Shown in pieces: positions 35,813 through 44,916 of a stretch of DNA of 47,521 bases. Origin of the DNA: an uncultured Pseudomonadota bacterium (lineage in GTDB: Bacteria > Bdellovibrionota_B > Oligoflexia > Oligoflexales > CAIYRB01). The position numbers were made by a program, and so were the translations under genes. Location of the stretch: positions 1 to 47,521 of the forward strand of contig CAIWTN010000221.1 of NCBI GenBank assembly GCA_903915625.1. Reading direction: 5' to 3'. The notes under the pieces were generated by a model that had not been told where the DNA came from, ran no database searches, and saw only the letters and a program-made list of their open reading frames with translations. Every line of letters starts with the position of its first letter. Within the stretch, counting starts at the first letter, position 1.

Positions 35813-36005
35813 GCCGCACGGATTACCATAGTCAACCAGACGAAGTCCACGCCCGCGTGAGGGTCTTAACTTACTGAATTCGCGCGCGATCACTAAAGCG
35901 TTCGCTGTTTAACTAAATAACCTTGAGCTTCCGGGTACTTAAGTTAAGTGGTTGGAAACCGATAGCCTATGGACGGATGGGGCCTATCCAAAAGGAGGAC
36001 TTTGC

Positions 36006-37754
36006 ATGAAATCAGTCCAACTCCAGGATCAGCAAGCGACCGACAAATCGCCTAAGCTGCTTGGGTTAGCGGCAGTACCTGCCGCGGTACTCGCTTTTAC
36101 CAGTTTGGCTATTGTCAGCGACTTAGCCACAGTCGATCTGTTAGGGCTCACTCGAACCGGGGAATTCTCAAGCGTTATCAGGGATTTAACGGATCTTCCG
36201 GTAAATTTTACGGTGATTCCGGCCGATACACTGAGGGCCACCACAGCCCGGGTGGCTGAGACTCTCAATGGAATGATTCTAGTTCCCAGACTGGTAGCTC
36301 AGCTCTTGGTTGGGCTAAATCTGGCAATTATTGCCATCTACGGTGCAACAAGTTTACAGCGTCGCCTGGCACAGTTTCGCCGTAAGCGGGCGGACGATAG
36401 TCTGAATGTATCGACAGATACTGCCGCTGAGACGAGAGCTTCGCTTCAACCTAGCGATAGTCAGTCGGCTGCGGCGCCAAAAATAGCAGCCGAAACAGAA
36501 TTGGCACCAGTACAAAATTCGACTGCCGCTGTTGTCGCTGTATCGGAAGTGGCAGGGGCTCTCTTTGAAGCAAACAAAAGGCTAAACACCCTGAGGCAAC
36601 AGGGGCAAGAGTATGCAAGTCAGGCTGCTGCTGCACGCGGTGAATGGAATGCAATTGGCATGCAGATGTGGCATATCCGCCAACTGCAAGAACGAAGCAT
36701 CGACACCGGCCACACCATGGGTAAGTCCATTGGTGCATTGCTCCAGAACTTCAAGGACGCACTGAGTCTGGAAGTATCTCTTGCTCATCGCATTGGAATG
36801 GTAAGTACCTACCTCGGAGAGATAGATAACTACGCCGGCGTCGCAGATCAGCTCACAAACGAAACTAGCGGTGAATTTGCTACATTTAGGACCGACTTAG
36901 GTAGCGCGCTGGCGCTGGTTACCGCACTCACCAGCCGCACCCAAGAAATACTCAGCGTCGTCGCGTCTATGGAAGACGTTGCCGAACAGATAAACCTAGT
37001 CGCGCTTAATTCCTCGATCCAATCGGCGCGCGCTGGCGATCAAGGCCAAGGTGAAAGCTTCGCAGCCTTCGCGACCGAGGTCAGCCGACTCTCCATGAGT
37101 TCCAGCTCTTCCATCCGCAGCATCAGCTCGCTGCTAATCGCCATTAAAAATGAGGGCGAACAGGCTTCAGCGCGCCTCCTTAGTAGCGTCCAAAGGCTGA
37201 GCAAAGCCAGCGACACCATCACCAGATTACGCCATCATCAATCGGCCAAACTTATCGCCACAAACCGGGTCAATGACGATGTAGAATCCATATCAAATGA
37301 TCTGGGTTTGTTAGTGGATGTACTGAACGCGGCACGAAAACAAAGCGGAGTCATCAGCAGCAACAGCGAGGCTCTGAACAAAACACAACAGTACTGTGCT
37401 GAAACTTGCACTAGACTTAGCAGCGAAGTTCGCCACGCAGCTGCAAGTTCCGATCGTGTGGCTAGGTTGTTGTCTAGTCAATCTTATTCTATCAACCACT
37501 GCGAAAACCTTATCGACGGGGCCGCCGTAGTGACTCGCGAGATATCACATTTTGATAGCAAAAACTCGGGCCGTTGGAACTCCAGCAGGTCCACCGTGCG
37601 CACTGCCAGCCTCAGGACTTTTTCCGGCCAGAACACGAAGTCACAAGCCAAGGTCGACTGGCAACCGCAACTAGCTCTGCACATCGTCAAAGGGGACCAA
37701 TCCACTCCGACCATGATTCTTGCTGACCAAACTCCAGTCAGCAGTGAGGCATAG
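36006..37754 (+). CDS. Methyl-accepting chemotaxis-like membrane protein
   Basis: Encodes 582 aa. The ATG at 36006 follows a strong AAAGGAGG; an in-frame ATG upstream is rejected. Two membrane segments lie at about residues 18-40 and 90-110, with only about 50 residues outside. The cytosolic part is long coiled coil. Its hairpin tip, VAEQINLVALNSSIQSARAGDQGQG, is clearly related to the chemoreceptor consensus (given here only in outline). Compared with that consensus there is a two-residue insertion (E350-S351) just after the GQG and several changed tip residues. It may therefore couple to a non-standard CheA/CheW or have lost that role. A flagellin-like gene starts one base after the stop, so both are made from one message. 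Confidence 0.82.
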   Translation: MKSVQLQDQQATDKSPKLLGLAAVPAAVLAFTSLAIVSDLATVDLLGLTRTGEFSSVIRDLTDLPVNFTVIPADTLRATTARVAETLNGMILVPRLVAQLLVGLNLAIIAIYGATSLQRRLAQFRRKRADDSLNVSTDTAAETRASLQPSDSQSAAAPKIAAETELAPVQNSTAAVVAVSEVAGALFEANKRLNTLRQQGQEYASQAAAARGEWNAIGMQMWHIRQLQERSIDTGHTMGKSIGALLQNFKDALSLEVSLAHRIGMVSTYLGEIDNYAGVADQLTNETSGEFATFRTDLGSALALVTALTSRTQEILSVVASMEDVAEQINLVALNSSIQSARAGDQGQGESFAAFATEVSRLSMSSSSSIRSISSLLIAIKNEGEQASARLLSSVQRLSKASDTITRLRHHQSAKLIATNRVNDDVESISNDLGLLVDVLNAARKQSGVISSNSEALNKTQQYCAETCTRLSSEVRHAAASSDRVARLLSSQSYSINHCENLIDGAAVVTREISHFDSKNSGRWNSSRSTVRTASLRTFSGQNTKSQAKVDWQPQLALHIVKGDQSTPTMILADQTPVSSEA

Positions 37755-37755
37755 A

Positions 37756-38691
37756 TTGGCATTTAATATTAAAGATAAGTCACTAGAACTTAGACTAGAG
37801 CGCCACGTAAGTAGAGCTCAGCGCGACGTCTCGGATTCATTCGAGCGTTTAAGTTCTGGTACCATCTTTACGTCCAATCACCCAAAGCCCTCGGAAAGAG
37901 CGCTTGCTGAAGGACTTGAATTCAAACTCAGGGGACTATCGGCAGCAAAACGAAACGTCAATATAGCAATAAACTTTGTACAAACTGGAGAATCTAGCCT
38001 TTCTGAGGTCAGCAACATCATTCAGAGACTCAAAGAGATCAATGTTTCTGCAGCCAGCACAACGCTGAGTAATCGCGACCGCGCTTTTCTTTTTGTCGAA
38101 TATCAAGCATTACACGACGAAATTAACCGCGTTGCCGAAACCACCGAGTTCAATGGCATCCCTCTACTGAATGGGAATTCACCTAAGGTGCCTGAGTCCT
38201 TGGTCCTGCGCGTCGGTGATCCAGCCCGCGCTGGGAATAGCGATGGTGCCGGCGAAGATTTAAATATCATTGAGTTTAAAGATCTGAAGCAGGTAGTGGC
38301 CACAACCGAAGGCCTCGGACTGAAGTCAGCGGCTGACTTACTTGCTAACATGACTGATAACGGAATAAGCCTCGAAGACGCGAGGACTATGCTGGAAGCT
38401 ACCGATTCAGATAAATTTGGCTCAGCCTATGATGAGGCTCTGGATACGCTTGCGTCACACAGAGCCTTGTTCGGCTCAATACAGACGCGATTAAATCGAG
38501 CCGTGGATTTCATCGATATATACCAGGAAAACATTGCCGCCGCGAAATCATCAATCGCTGATGTTGATTATGCGGTTGAAGCTGCAGCTCTAGCTGAGTC
38601 AAGAATTCGCTTGCAAGCGGGTACTGCCATGCTAGCGCAAAGCAATATAAGCTCGACTCACGCACTGCAGCTGCTCAATAATCTGAGTTAA
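37756..38691 (+). CDS. Divergent flagellin-like protein
   Basis: Encodes 311 aa. The start is TTG at 37756, because GAGG lies 6 bases upstream and translation from there gives MAFNIK, the normal flagellin opening; a longer frame runs into the previous gene. The N-terminal D0/D1 helices (RDVSDSFERLSSGT, then SNIIQRLKEINVSAAS and INRVAETTEFNGIPLL) and the C-terminal helix (SSIADVDYAVEAAALAESRI, QAGTAMLAQSN) follow the flagellin plan. The usual N-terminal NSAxDDAAG loop is replaced by a charged, Pro-containing segment. The variable middle is short (about residues 140-225). It is one base from the chemoreceptor-like gene. It may be a minor filament subunit, a hook-associated protein, or a sensory variant. 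Confidence 0.85.
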   Translation: MAFNIKDKSLELRLERHVSRAQRDVSDSFERLSSGTIFTSNHPKPSERALAEGLEFKLRGLSAAKRNVNIAINFVQTGESSLSEVSNIIQRLKEINVSAASTTLSNRDRAFLFVEYQALHDEINRVAETTEFNGIPLLNGNSPKVPESLVLRVGDPARAGNSDGAGEDLNIIEFKDLKQVVATTEGLGLKSAADLLANMTDNGISLEDARTMLEATDSDKFGSAYDEALDTLASHRALFGSIQTRLNRAVDFIDIYQENIAAAKSSIADVDYAVEAAALAESRIRLQAGTAMLAQSNISSTHALQLLNNLS

Positions 38692-38735
38692 GTACTGTCT
38701 GGATCCGCTACAACAGACAACAAAACGGCGTACTT

Positions 38736-39857
38736 TCACTCTTCTCGCTTAGCTTTTTCTTCCTGCATTTTTTGCTGCCAACGCTTTGCGTGTTGCAGCA
38801 CAATCCCTTCGCCGAGCAAACTTAGCTTACTTGAGTTAGCAGCAAGACTGCGTGAGAATACCGAAGCTGGCTCTCGATCAAGCGCTTCATCTGGCTGCAA
38901 CAGCGCAAACGCCGCCGCAGCTGCCTGCCCGACTTCACTAGTCTCGGGCACACCAGCTTGGACTGCCTGAAGCAGAGCGCCAAGATATTTTTGGGTCATA
39001 CCGTAATGATTATGGAAGCTGCGCACCAGAGGCCACATTTGCGTGACAGGTAATATACCGCGGACCATGAGTAGCAGCGCTGCCTGAAAGAAATTATCGA
39101 ATTGGTGCACGATATCAGTGAGTGGAGGCTCCTCAGGCAAGACATAGCCTGGGACATTCCGTATTAATACAGTATCAATCCGAGCTCCGTTGCGTGCCGA
39201 TATTCCCTGCGCTAAATCGGCGGCAACATCGGTCTCGACACCAGCGTGCTCGAGGTAAAGGCGATACCCCGTCTCACTCAGCTGCCCATCTAGAAGGAGT
39301 TTGATGCCAGTGTAAATATAGGCATCTTGTTCTGCATTATCGCCAATTAAGACAAATCGCGCATTAGGCCCAGCACCCGCAATCAAATTCAAAATGGCGA
39401 GTGACTTATAGGCAACATGCTGCCGAAGCAAATCCATGCGGCCCATACGGATGTTATAAGCCTGATCTTTGAACGTCTCCGAACTCCAATCAAGCCCGTC
39501 CATCATCATCTTCTCTGCCAACACTGAGCGCAACTGAGGCGGCGACGACGACACAAAATGTAGACAGCGTGGGAATTCTCCGTCCGTCGGCAATGGTGCC
39601 GCTAGCTCACCCCAGCGCGCAAGTTCTAACACTTCGGAGGCACCAGCCACGGTTACCTTGTCAGCCGCAGCCTCAAAGGCGATCCGAGCCATCCGGATGA
39701 CACTTTCAAACTCAGTCTCTAGATAGGTTTTATCGATATCGCAAACAATGTGAATGCCGCCCTTGTCACAGGGCTCATGCCGCCGCGTATCAACTAGGCG
39801 CGCCAACTTATAAGACTGCTGCCTTGTTCGTCTTAAACTGCGCCAAAAACTCACCAT
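38736..39857 (-). CDS. App1-like (DUF2183) HAD-superfamily phosphatase
   Basis: Encodes 373 aa. The ATG at 39857 follows a G-rich stretch that can act as ribosome site. HAD motifs are present in order: CDIDKT (Asp40, Asp42) for the phospho-aspartate, FVSSSP (about 101-106) for motif II, a Lys at about 151, and FVLIGDNAEQDAY (Asp173) for motif IV. This set matches the App1/DUF2183 family, whose yeast member is a phosphatidate phosphatase. A phospholipid or other phosphomonoester substrate in the cytosol is inferred. It has a helical C-terminal extension of about 120 residues with a Lys/Glu-rich end. Confidence 0.8.
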   Translation of the reverse strand: MVSFWRSLRRTRQQSYKLARLVDTRRHEPCDKGGIHIVCDIDKTYLETEFESVIRMARIAFEAAADKVTVAGASEVLELARWGELAAPLPTDGEFPRCLHFVSSSPPQLRSVLAEKMMMDGLDWSSETFKDQAYNIRMGRMDLLRQHVAYKSLAILNLIAGAGPNARFVLIGDNAEQDAYIYTGIKLLLDGQLSETGYRLYLEHAGVETDVAADLAQGISARNGARIDTVLIRNVPGYVLPEEPPLTDIVHQFDNFFQAALLLMVRGILPVTQMWPLVRSFHNHYGMTQKYLGALLQAVQAGVPETSEVGQAAAAAFALLQPDEALDREPASVFSRSLAANSSKLSLLGEGIVLQHAKRWQQKMQEEKAKREE

Positions 39858-39919
39858 CTGTGCCCCCCCCTATACTCTATGATGACCGCATCCGAGTCAT
39901 CACGAAAGGGCAAATATGG

Positions 39920-41518
39920 CTATCTGATCACGGTATCCTTCCGCCCCTTGCTTTCGCTGGCGACCGGATAATCCAGATTGAAGTGAATCCCTCTGGACTC
40001 CTTGCGCGCCATCGCACATCTGATGGTCAGAGCCGCGACCAAAGCCAAATTCCTCACCTCAAGCAGCGCATCGTTGACTTGGTAGTCCCAGTAGTAGGTA
40101 TCTAACTCTTCCCGCAGTGCCGTAATCCGACTTAGGGCTCTCTTGAGACGCTTGTCGCTACGAACGATGCCTACGTAGTGCCACATCAATCGTCTGATTT
40201 CATCCCAGATGTGGGACAGCACGACCACTTCATCGGCAGGAGCGTCACCCTGAGTGCTCCACTCGGGAACTGGCAGGGTCGCGTAGTCCTCGCTGACTGT
40301 TGCCACCTGCGTTAGCACGTCTTCCGCAGCGCGATCGGCAAACACCAGTGCTTCCAGCAAGCTATTGGAGGCCAAGCGATTGGCCCCATGTAATCCTGTG
40401 CATGCGGTCTCACCAAGCGCATACAACCCGGCAACACCAGTGCGGCCATGACTATCGGTAACAATGCCACCGCAACTATAGTGCGCGGCGGGCACCACGG
40501 GAATCATGTCGGTGACCATGTCGATGCCGAACTTTTTGCAAGTCGCATAAATATTAGGGAAGTGCTTCACGATGAATGCTTCGCCAAGGTGGCGCACATC
40601 GAGAAACACATTAGTCTCGCCGGTTTTCTTGAGCTCACTATCAATGGCACGAGCAACAATGTCGCGCGGAGCCAGTTCCGCCAAGGGATGATATGCGCGC
40701 ATAAATTCTACACCACGCCGATCCTTCAGCTTACCGCCCTCGCCGCGTACCGCCTCTGAAATGAGAAAGTTTTTCGCCTGCGGATGATAAAGGCAGGTCG
40801 GATGGAACTGCATGAATTCAAGGTTAGCCACCCGGCAACCGGCCCGCCAGCCCATTGCCAAACCGTCGCCAGTCGCAATATCTGGGTTGGATGTATAAAG
40901 GTACACTTTGCCGTGGCCACCCGTGCAGAGAAACGTGTTGCGACTGCGTACTGTGCTGATCTGCTGGGTCTGGCGGTCGAGCACATAGGCACCGATGCAG
41001 CGATTTTGCGAGAAGTCTGGGGCATATTTATCAGTCGTCAGCAGATCGACCGCCATCACGTGTTCGATGATGGTGATGTTAGGCTCGGCACGGGCCCGTG
41101 CGATCAGAGTCCTTAGCACCCCCTGTCCGGTGAAATCATCGACATGAATCACGCGGCGGTGCGAGTGTCCGCCTTCTTGCGTGAGATGGAATTGGCCCGA
41201 TTCCGAATCTTCCGCTGAAAACGGCACGCCGAGTCCAACTAGTTCCCCAATCAGCCGCGGCCCAGCGGTGACGACCATCTCGACCACGTCGCGCCGACAA
41301 AGACCTGCTCCGGCAACCATCGTGTCCTCGATGTGGCGGTCAAAAGAGTCCCCTTCGTCGAGAACCCCAGCGATGCCGCCCTGCGCCCACCAGGTGTTGC
41401 TGTCGGTGAGTCCGCCCTTGGCAATGACCATCACCTTTTGCTTTTTAGCCAGCTTGAGAGCGAGCGATAGGCCGGCGATACCGGAGCCGATGATTAGATT
41501 TTCGATGTTTTGCCCCAC
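39920..41518 (-). CDS. nadB: L-aspartate oxidase
   Basis: Encodes 532 aa using the GTG at 41518, which has AAAGGG upstream; an in-frame TTG at 41560 would add 14 residues and has no ribosome site. NadB family traits are the FAD loop IIGSGIAGLSLAL, the NTWWAQGGIAGV block, the HHRRVIHVDDFTG region (visible as HSHRRVIHVDDFTGQG), the EFMQFHPTCLYHP substrate site and the ASNSLLEALVF segment. It oxidises aspartate to iminoaspartate, the first step of de novo NAD synthesis, in the cytosol. nadA and nadC are not next to it. It is divergent from pgsA. Confidence 0.95.
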   Translation of the reverse strand: MGQNIENLIIGSGIAGLSLALKLAKKQKVMVIAKGGLTDSNTWWAQGGIAGVLDEGDSFDRHIEDTMVAGAGLCRRDVVEMVVTAGPRLIGELVGLGVPFSAEDSESGQFHLTQEGGHSHRRVIHVDDFTGQGVLRTLIARARAEPNITIIEHVMAVDLLTTDKYAPDFSQNRCIGAYVLDRQTQQISTVRSRNTFLCTGGHGKVYLYTSNPDIATGDGLAMGWRAGCRVANLEFMQFHPTCLYHPQAKNFLISEAVRGEGGKLKDRRGVEFMRAYHPLAELAPRDIVARAIDSELKKTGETNVFLDVRHLGEAFIVKHFPNIYATCKKFGIDMVTDMIPVVPAAHYSCGGIVTDSHGRTGVAGLYALGETACTGLHGANRLASNSLLEALVFADRAAEDVLTQVATVSEDYATLPVPEWSTQGDAPADEVVVLSHIWDEIRRLMWHYVGIVRSDKRLKRALSRITALREELDTYYWDYQVNDALLEVRNLALVAALTIRCAMARKESRGIHFNLDYPVASESKGRKDTVIR

Positions 41519-41663
41519 GGGAGCCCTTTCGCCAGTAATGCTAGCGCGCACTGTTGACAAGGTGCGGCTTCGCAGCCTAAATGAAGGAACGTTAATCTAA
41601 CCGGGTCCACCACTGCTATGCCGTACCCAGGTGACTGGCGTAACTAGCCTAAAGGAAGTGCGC

Positions 41664-42236
41664 ATGTCGACTCTTTCCGCAACAGGGCAGTGGCTGAAAA
41701 ATCTGCCCAATAAGCTCACCATCGCTAGAATACTGGCCATTCCAGTATTGCTCGTTGGGTACCCTCTAACCGAAGCCTTACACGTACCCTGTGCCATCTT
41801 ATTTGCACTGGCCGCGGTCACTGACCTACTTGATGGCTACTTAGCGCGAAAATATGGCAATGTCACGCCCCTAGGTGCCCTACTCGACCCTATTGCCGAC
41901 AAGATGTTGGTCGCCTCGACGCTAGTGCTGCTTGCCAACTCAGGCGCAGTACCGGCATTACTTGCTGGCCTGCTGATTTGCCGCGACATCGGTGTTAACG
42001 GTATCCGCCTCATGGCTCTGGAAAAGCAAATGACCATCGAGGTCAGCGACTTTGGCAAACTAAAGACAGTTGTCCTCCTCGGTGCCATCTTCTGTCTGTT
42101 GATCAATAAGCCCCTGTTCGATTTGCCTCTTCGGGAGATCGGCATGATCGGCCTGTGGGTCGGCCTATTGCTATCACTTTATTCGGCGTGGGCTTACGGC
42201 CACAGTTTTTTAAGAATGATCAAAAATCATCCTTAA
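41664..42236 (+). CDS. pgsA: CDP-diacylglycerol-glycerol-3-phosphate 3-phosphatidyltransferase
   Basis: Encodes 190 aa from the ATG at 41664 (AAGGAAG upstream). Four to six membrane helices surround the CDP-alcohol phosphatidyltransferase motif D-x2-DG-x2-AR-x8-G-x3-D-x3-D, with Asp54, Asp57, Gly58, Ala61, Arg62, Gly71, Asp75 and Asp79 all in place. The enzyme makes phosphatidylglycerol phosphate in the inner membrane, the committed step to phosphatidylglycerol and cardiolipin. It is divergent from nadB and followed by an unrecognised gene. Confidence 0.93.
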   Translation: MSTLSATGQWLKNLPNKLTIARILAIPVLLVGYPLTEALHVPCAILFALAAVTDLLDGYLARKYGNVTPLGALLDPIADKMLVASTLVLLANSGAVPALLAGLLICRDIGVNGIRLMALEKQMTIEVSDFGKLKTVVLLGAIFCLLINKPLFDLPLREIGMIGLWVGLLLSLYSAWAYGHSFLRMIKNHP

Positions 42237-42375
42237 ACAACGTTTCCTAGGCTAGTTAGGCGCCAACCGTTACCCCCTTCGCTTTGCCGCAAGCCCTCGA
42301 GGACTCAGCTTATTTACTAACTTGCCGACAACATAGACGAAGGACTTTGGACTCGGCTCGGAGGCCCGGCGAATT

Positions 42376-43254
42376 TTGAAAGCGCAGACTCCCATTTTTG
42401 ACATCAAGCTACTGACGACCTCGAAGGACGTCGGCCTGAGACGTCTGCGCAATTTTGTCGCTCCAATTGGTGGCACCTCACAAATTTTCCACTCCTACGA
42501 CGATGTATTAAAACATCTGCAGACAGTGGCGAAGCCACGCACTCAGAACATTATCATTCACGATCACACGGTCGCTCTGACGAACGCGGAGCTGCAGCAG
42601 TTACAGCTTCTCTGCCGCGTGTTCACGTTGAAGCCACCAGCGACAAAAAACACCCCAGCCGCCATCCCTCCATCGGCCGATCTGCTGAGCGAGACCTACG
42701 CTGAATGTTCGCTCAATGCATTTTTTGAGTCGCCAGTGATTAGACGAAGCATGGCACAGCTAGTGCTTTGGCCACCGAAGTTCGACGCCGGAGCATTACT
42801 CGGATGGGGCCACGCAACCCAAACCTGGAAGGCGCAGTCGAAAAGCGGACTGAGCGAGGCTAGCATCTCGTTTACTCGCGGCCTCTGTTTGAGCGGCGAG
42901 GGCCGACGCCTGGTCGAGGTTTTTAGTCATCATTTGCAAACCCGTCTGCCTAGTCTGCAAGTGGAGGTCAACGAGGTAACTTTCGGCTCCGACGGTATGC
43001 TCGTCCTGGTATCGGCTGATTGCCAAGTTAAGCCTGGTTATGACCTTGAACTTGCCACGATCGTCGACGATTTACGGCAGCATCAATTGCCGATCAATAT
43101 TATCAATCACAAAGCTGCAGATCGATTTGAAATCATCGGACTTTATTATCCTTTTTCCGCAACACCCCAAAACAGTGGGGGCGTAATCTTGGTATTCAAT
43201 CGACAGCTAGAACAGGGCCAAATCGTGCCAGCGCCGATGCCCGTCGCTAGTTGA
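42376..43254 (+). CDS. Cytosolic protein of unknown function
   Basis: Encodes 292 aa. TTG at 42376 is the only early start; GGAGG lies somewhat far upstream (about 12 bases), so the start is uncertain. There is no signal peptide or membrane segment. The N-terminal 75 residues look like a small alpha/beta domain (possibly receiver-like, with an IIIHD strand end), followed by a Pro-rich linker (about 88-100) and a larger alpha/beta region. The arrangement suggests a signalling adaptor, but no catalytic motif is recognised and the call is open. It is a single gene between pgsA and a PfkB-family kinase. Confidence 0.6.
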   Translation: MKAQTPIFDIKLLTTSKDVGLRRLRNFVAPIGGTSQIFHSYDDVLKHLQTVAKPRTQNIIIHDHTVALTNAELQQLQLLCRVFTLKPPATKNTPAAIPPSADLLSETYAECSLNAFFESPVIRRSMAQLVLWPPKFDAGALLGWGHATQTWKAQSKSGLSEASISFTRGLCLSGEGRRLVEVFSHHLQTRLPSLQVEVNEVTFGSDGMLVLVSADCQVKPGYDLELATIVDDLRQHQLPINIINHKAADRFEIIGLYYPFSATPQNSGGVILVFNRQLEQGQIVPAPMPVAS

Positions 43255-43392
43255 CCAAGGCCGCTAGCGGACGCCAACTCGCACGATGACAATCTAATAA
43301 ATTCCAGTTACAGTGCCGCCTCTTACAATCGTTGGCTGGGGACTAAGTAGAGCGCTTTTGCCATCCGGTCCCCACCCTGTTAGGAGCGCGCC

Positions 43393-44367
43393 ATGAAAAA
43401 CCTAGACGTCGTCGGCATCTGTAACGCCCTCGTGGACATTCTTATCAACGTCGAGGAAGACGACCTGGTTAAGCTCGGCCTGCGCAAAGGAGTGATGCAC
43501 CTTGTCGACGGTGACCGTCAGGCGGAAGTGCTACGTCACTTTGCGAATAAACCGCACGCGGTCGAACTCGGTGGATCGGCGATGAATGCGATCAGGACTC
43601 TCGCACAGCTAGAAAAACGCACAGCCTTTGCCGGTATGGTAGGCTCCGATACCTTTGGCGAACGGATCGTAGCGCGCATGCATCAACTGGGCATCACCGC
43701 CAAACTCGGTAAAAGTGCGGAACCCACCGGATCCTGCGTCATCTTGATCACTCCAGATGGCGAGCGGACGATGAACACTCACTTAGGTGCCAGTCGCCTC
43801 TATGGCCACGCGGAAGTGCCCCACGCCGAAATCGAAAAGGCGAAGCTGCTCCACTTCTGTGGTTACCAGTGGGATACAGATGAACAAAAACGGGCGATTC
43901 GTCAGGCCGTAGATACCGCAAAGTCACACGGCACGCTGGTCTCTTTTGACGTTGCCGATCCGTTCGCGGTCGATCGCAGCCGTGAGGCCTTTCTGAAAGT
44001 CATTGCAGACGATGCCGATATCGTCTTCGCCAATCGTGAAGAAGCCAAAATGCTATACGGCACCACAGCTGAAGATGCTGCGGTACGGATCGCTGCAACT
44101 GGTGCCATTGCCGTAGTCAAACTCGGTGCCGACGGCGCTCTGATTCAAAAAGGCAACGAACAGTTCCGCATCGCCCCTGTACCGACGCAGGTCGTCGACA
44201 CGACGGCTGCCGGTGACATGTTCGCAGCCGGCTTCCTGTATGGTTTTACCTCTGGCCGCACCCTGGCGGCTTCTGGCCAAATTGCAGCCACCCTGGCGAG
44301 TGATGTCATCAGCCGGGTTGGTGCTACCGTTTCGGACGTCGCACTGGGCACGGCAGCACGCTTATAA
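43393..44367 (+). CDS. PfkB-family sugar/nucleoside kinase (adenosine kinase-like)
   Basis: Encodes 324 aa, the usual size. The N terminus (VVGICNALVDILINV) and the GGSAMNAIRTLAQL segment fit the adenosine-kinase-like branch. The second signature DTTAAGDMFAAGF holds the catalytic Asp275 and the anion hole. It phosphorylates a sugar or nucleoside hydroxyl with ATP in the cytosol; adenosine salvage is likely but ribokinase-type substrates cannot be excluded. An AGGAG site precedes the ATG. It is convergent with a small exported protein gene. Confidence 0.88.
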   Translation: MKNLDVVGICNALVDILINVEEDDLVKLGLRKGVMHLVDGDRQAEVLRHFANKPHAVELGGSAMNAIRTLAQLEKRTAFAGMVGSDTFGERIVARMHQLGITAKLGKSAEPTGSCVILITPDGERTMNTHLGASRLYGHAEVPHAEIEKAKLLHFCGYQWDTDEQKRAIRQAVDTAKSHGTLVSFDVADPFAVDRSREAFLKVIADDADIVFANREEAKMLYGTTAEDAAVRIAATGAIAVVKLGADGALIQKGNEQFRIAPVPTQVVDTTAAGDMFAAGFLYGFTSGRTLAASGQIAATLASDVISRVGATVSDVALGTAARL

Positions 44368-44391
44368 GTGATTACGGTGATGCGGGGAGCC

Positions 44392-44700
44392 TCACCAAGG
44401 CTCCGGCTTCATCGGGGGATTTAGGTAGCGGCGGTCGCTAGCCAATGGCAGATAAAAATCTGCGCCGCGCACCAAATCCCAGTAGTAGGCTTCGGCCTCG
44501 GCTTTTTTGCGGAATTCTACATAAGATTCACGAAATTCCTTTAATTCAGGAATGGTGTAGTTTACGTGGACTCGGTACTTGCCGGTTGGCAAAAACTCAA
44601 ACCACACTTTATTTGCTGTATAGGCATCGGCGGTTGAGGATTTCCCCCACCAGACCCAAATACCCGCAAACAACAGCACTGAGTAAAAGCCCGCGCGCAT
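44392..44700 (-). CDS. Small membrane-anchored or exported protein, unknown
   Basis: Encodes 102 aa from the ATG at 44700 with GGGGGA upstream. One N-terminal hydrophobic helix (about residues 3-17) is a signal or anchor. The rest is a small Tyr/Glu-rich domain with the helical FRKKAEAEAYYWDL segment, like a short periplasmic domain. No family is recognised. It converges on the PfkB-family kinase gene with 24 bases between stops. Confidence 0.6.
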   Translation of the reverse strand: MRAGFYSVLLFAGIWVWWGKSSTADAYTANKVWFEFLPTGKYRVHVNYTIPELKEFRESYVEFRKKAEAEAYYWDLVRGADFYLPLASDRRYLNPPMKPEPW

Positions 44701-44916
44701 GATCAAGGTCCCCCTTCCCTACTGACTCTTCGGAGGGACACGGTGTCAGCTTGAGCTAAGCATGCGGAAGATACAATGGGGGTACCAGGACTAGCCGCCG
44801 GACCGGATGATCCTTGCCGCAACAATAGTTTACTCACTGATTTCCCGGATGACTTCATGCTAACCCTAGTATATCAATTTGATTCTTGAATTAAGCCAGT
44901 GGAGTAGCACCGTCCA

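Noticed and set aside
37720-37755. Longer N terminus for the flagellin
   Set aside because: It reads inside the chemoreceptor gene in another frame. The TTG at 37756 has a well-spaced GAGG and gives the expected MAFNIK opening.
44386-44404. Hairpin GGAGCC/GGCTCC as terminator of the kinase gene
   Set aside because: The stem is only 6 bp, has no T tract, and overlaps the coding end of the opposing small gene.
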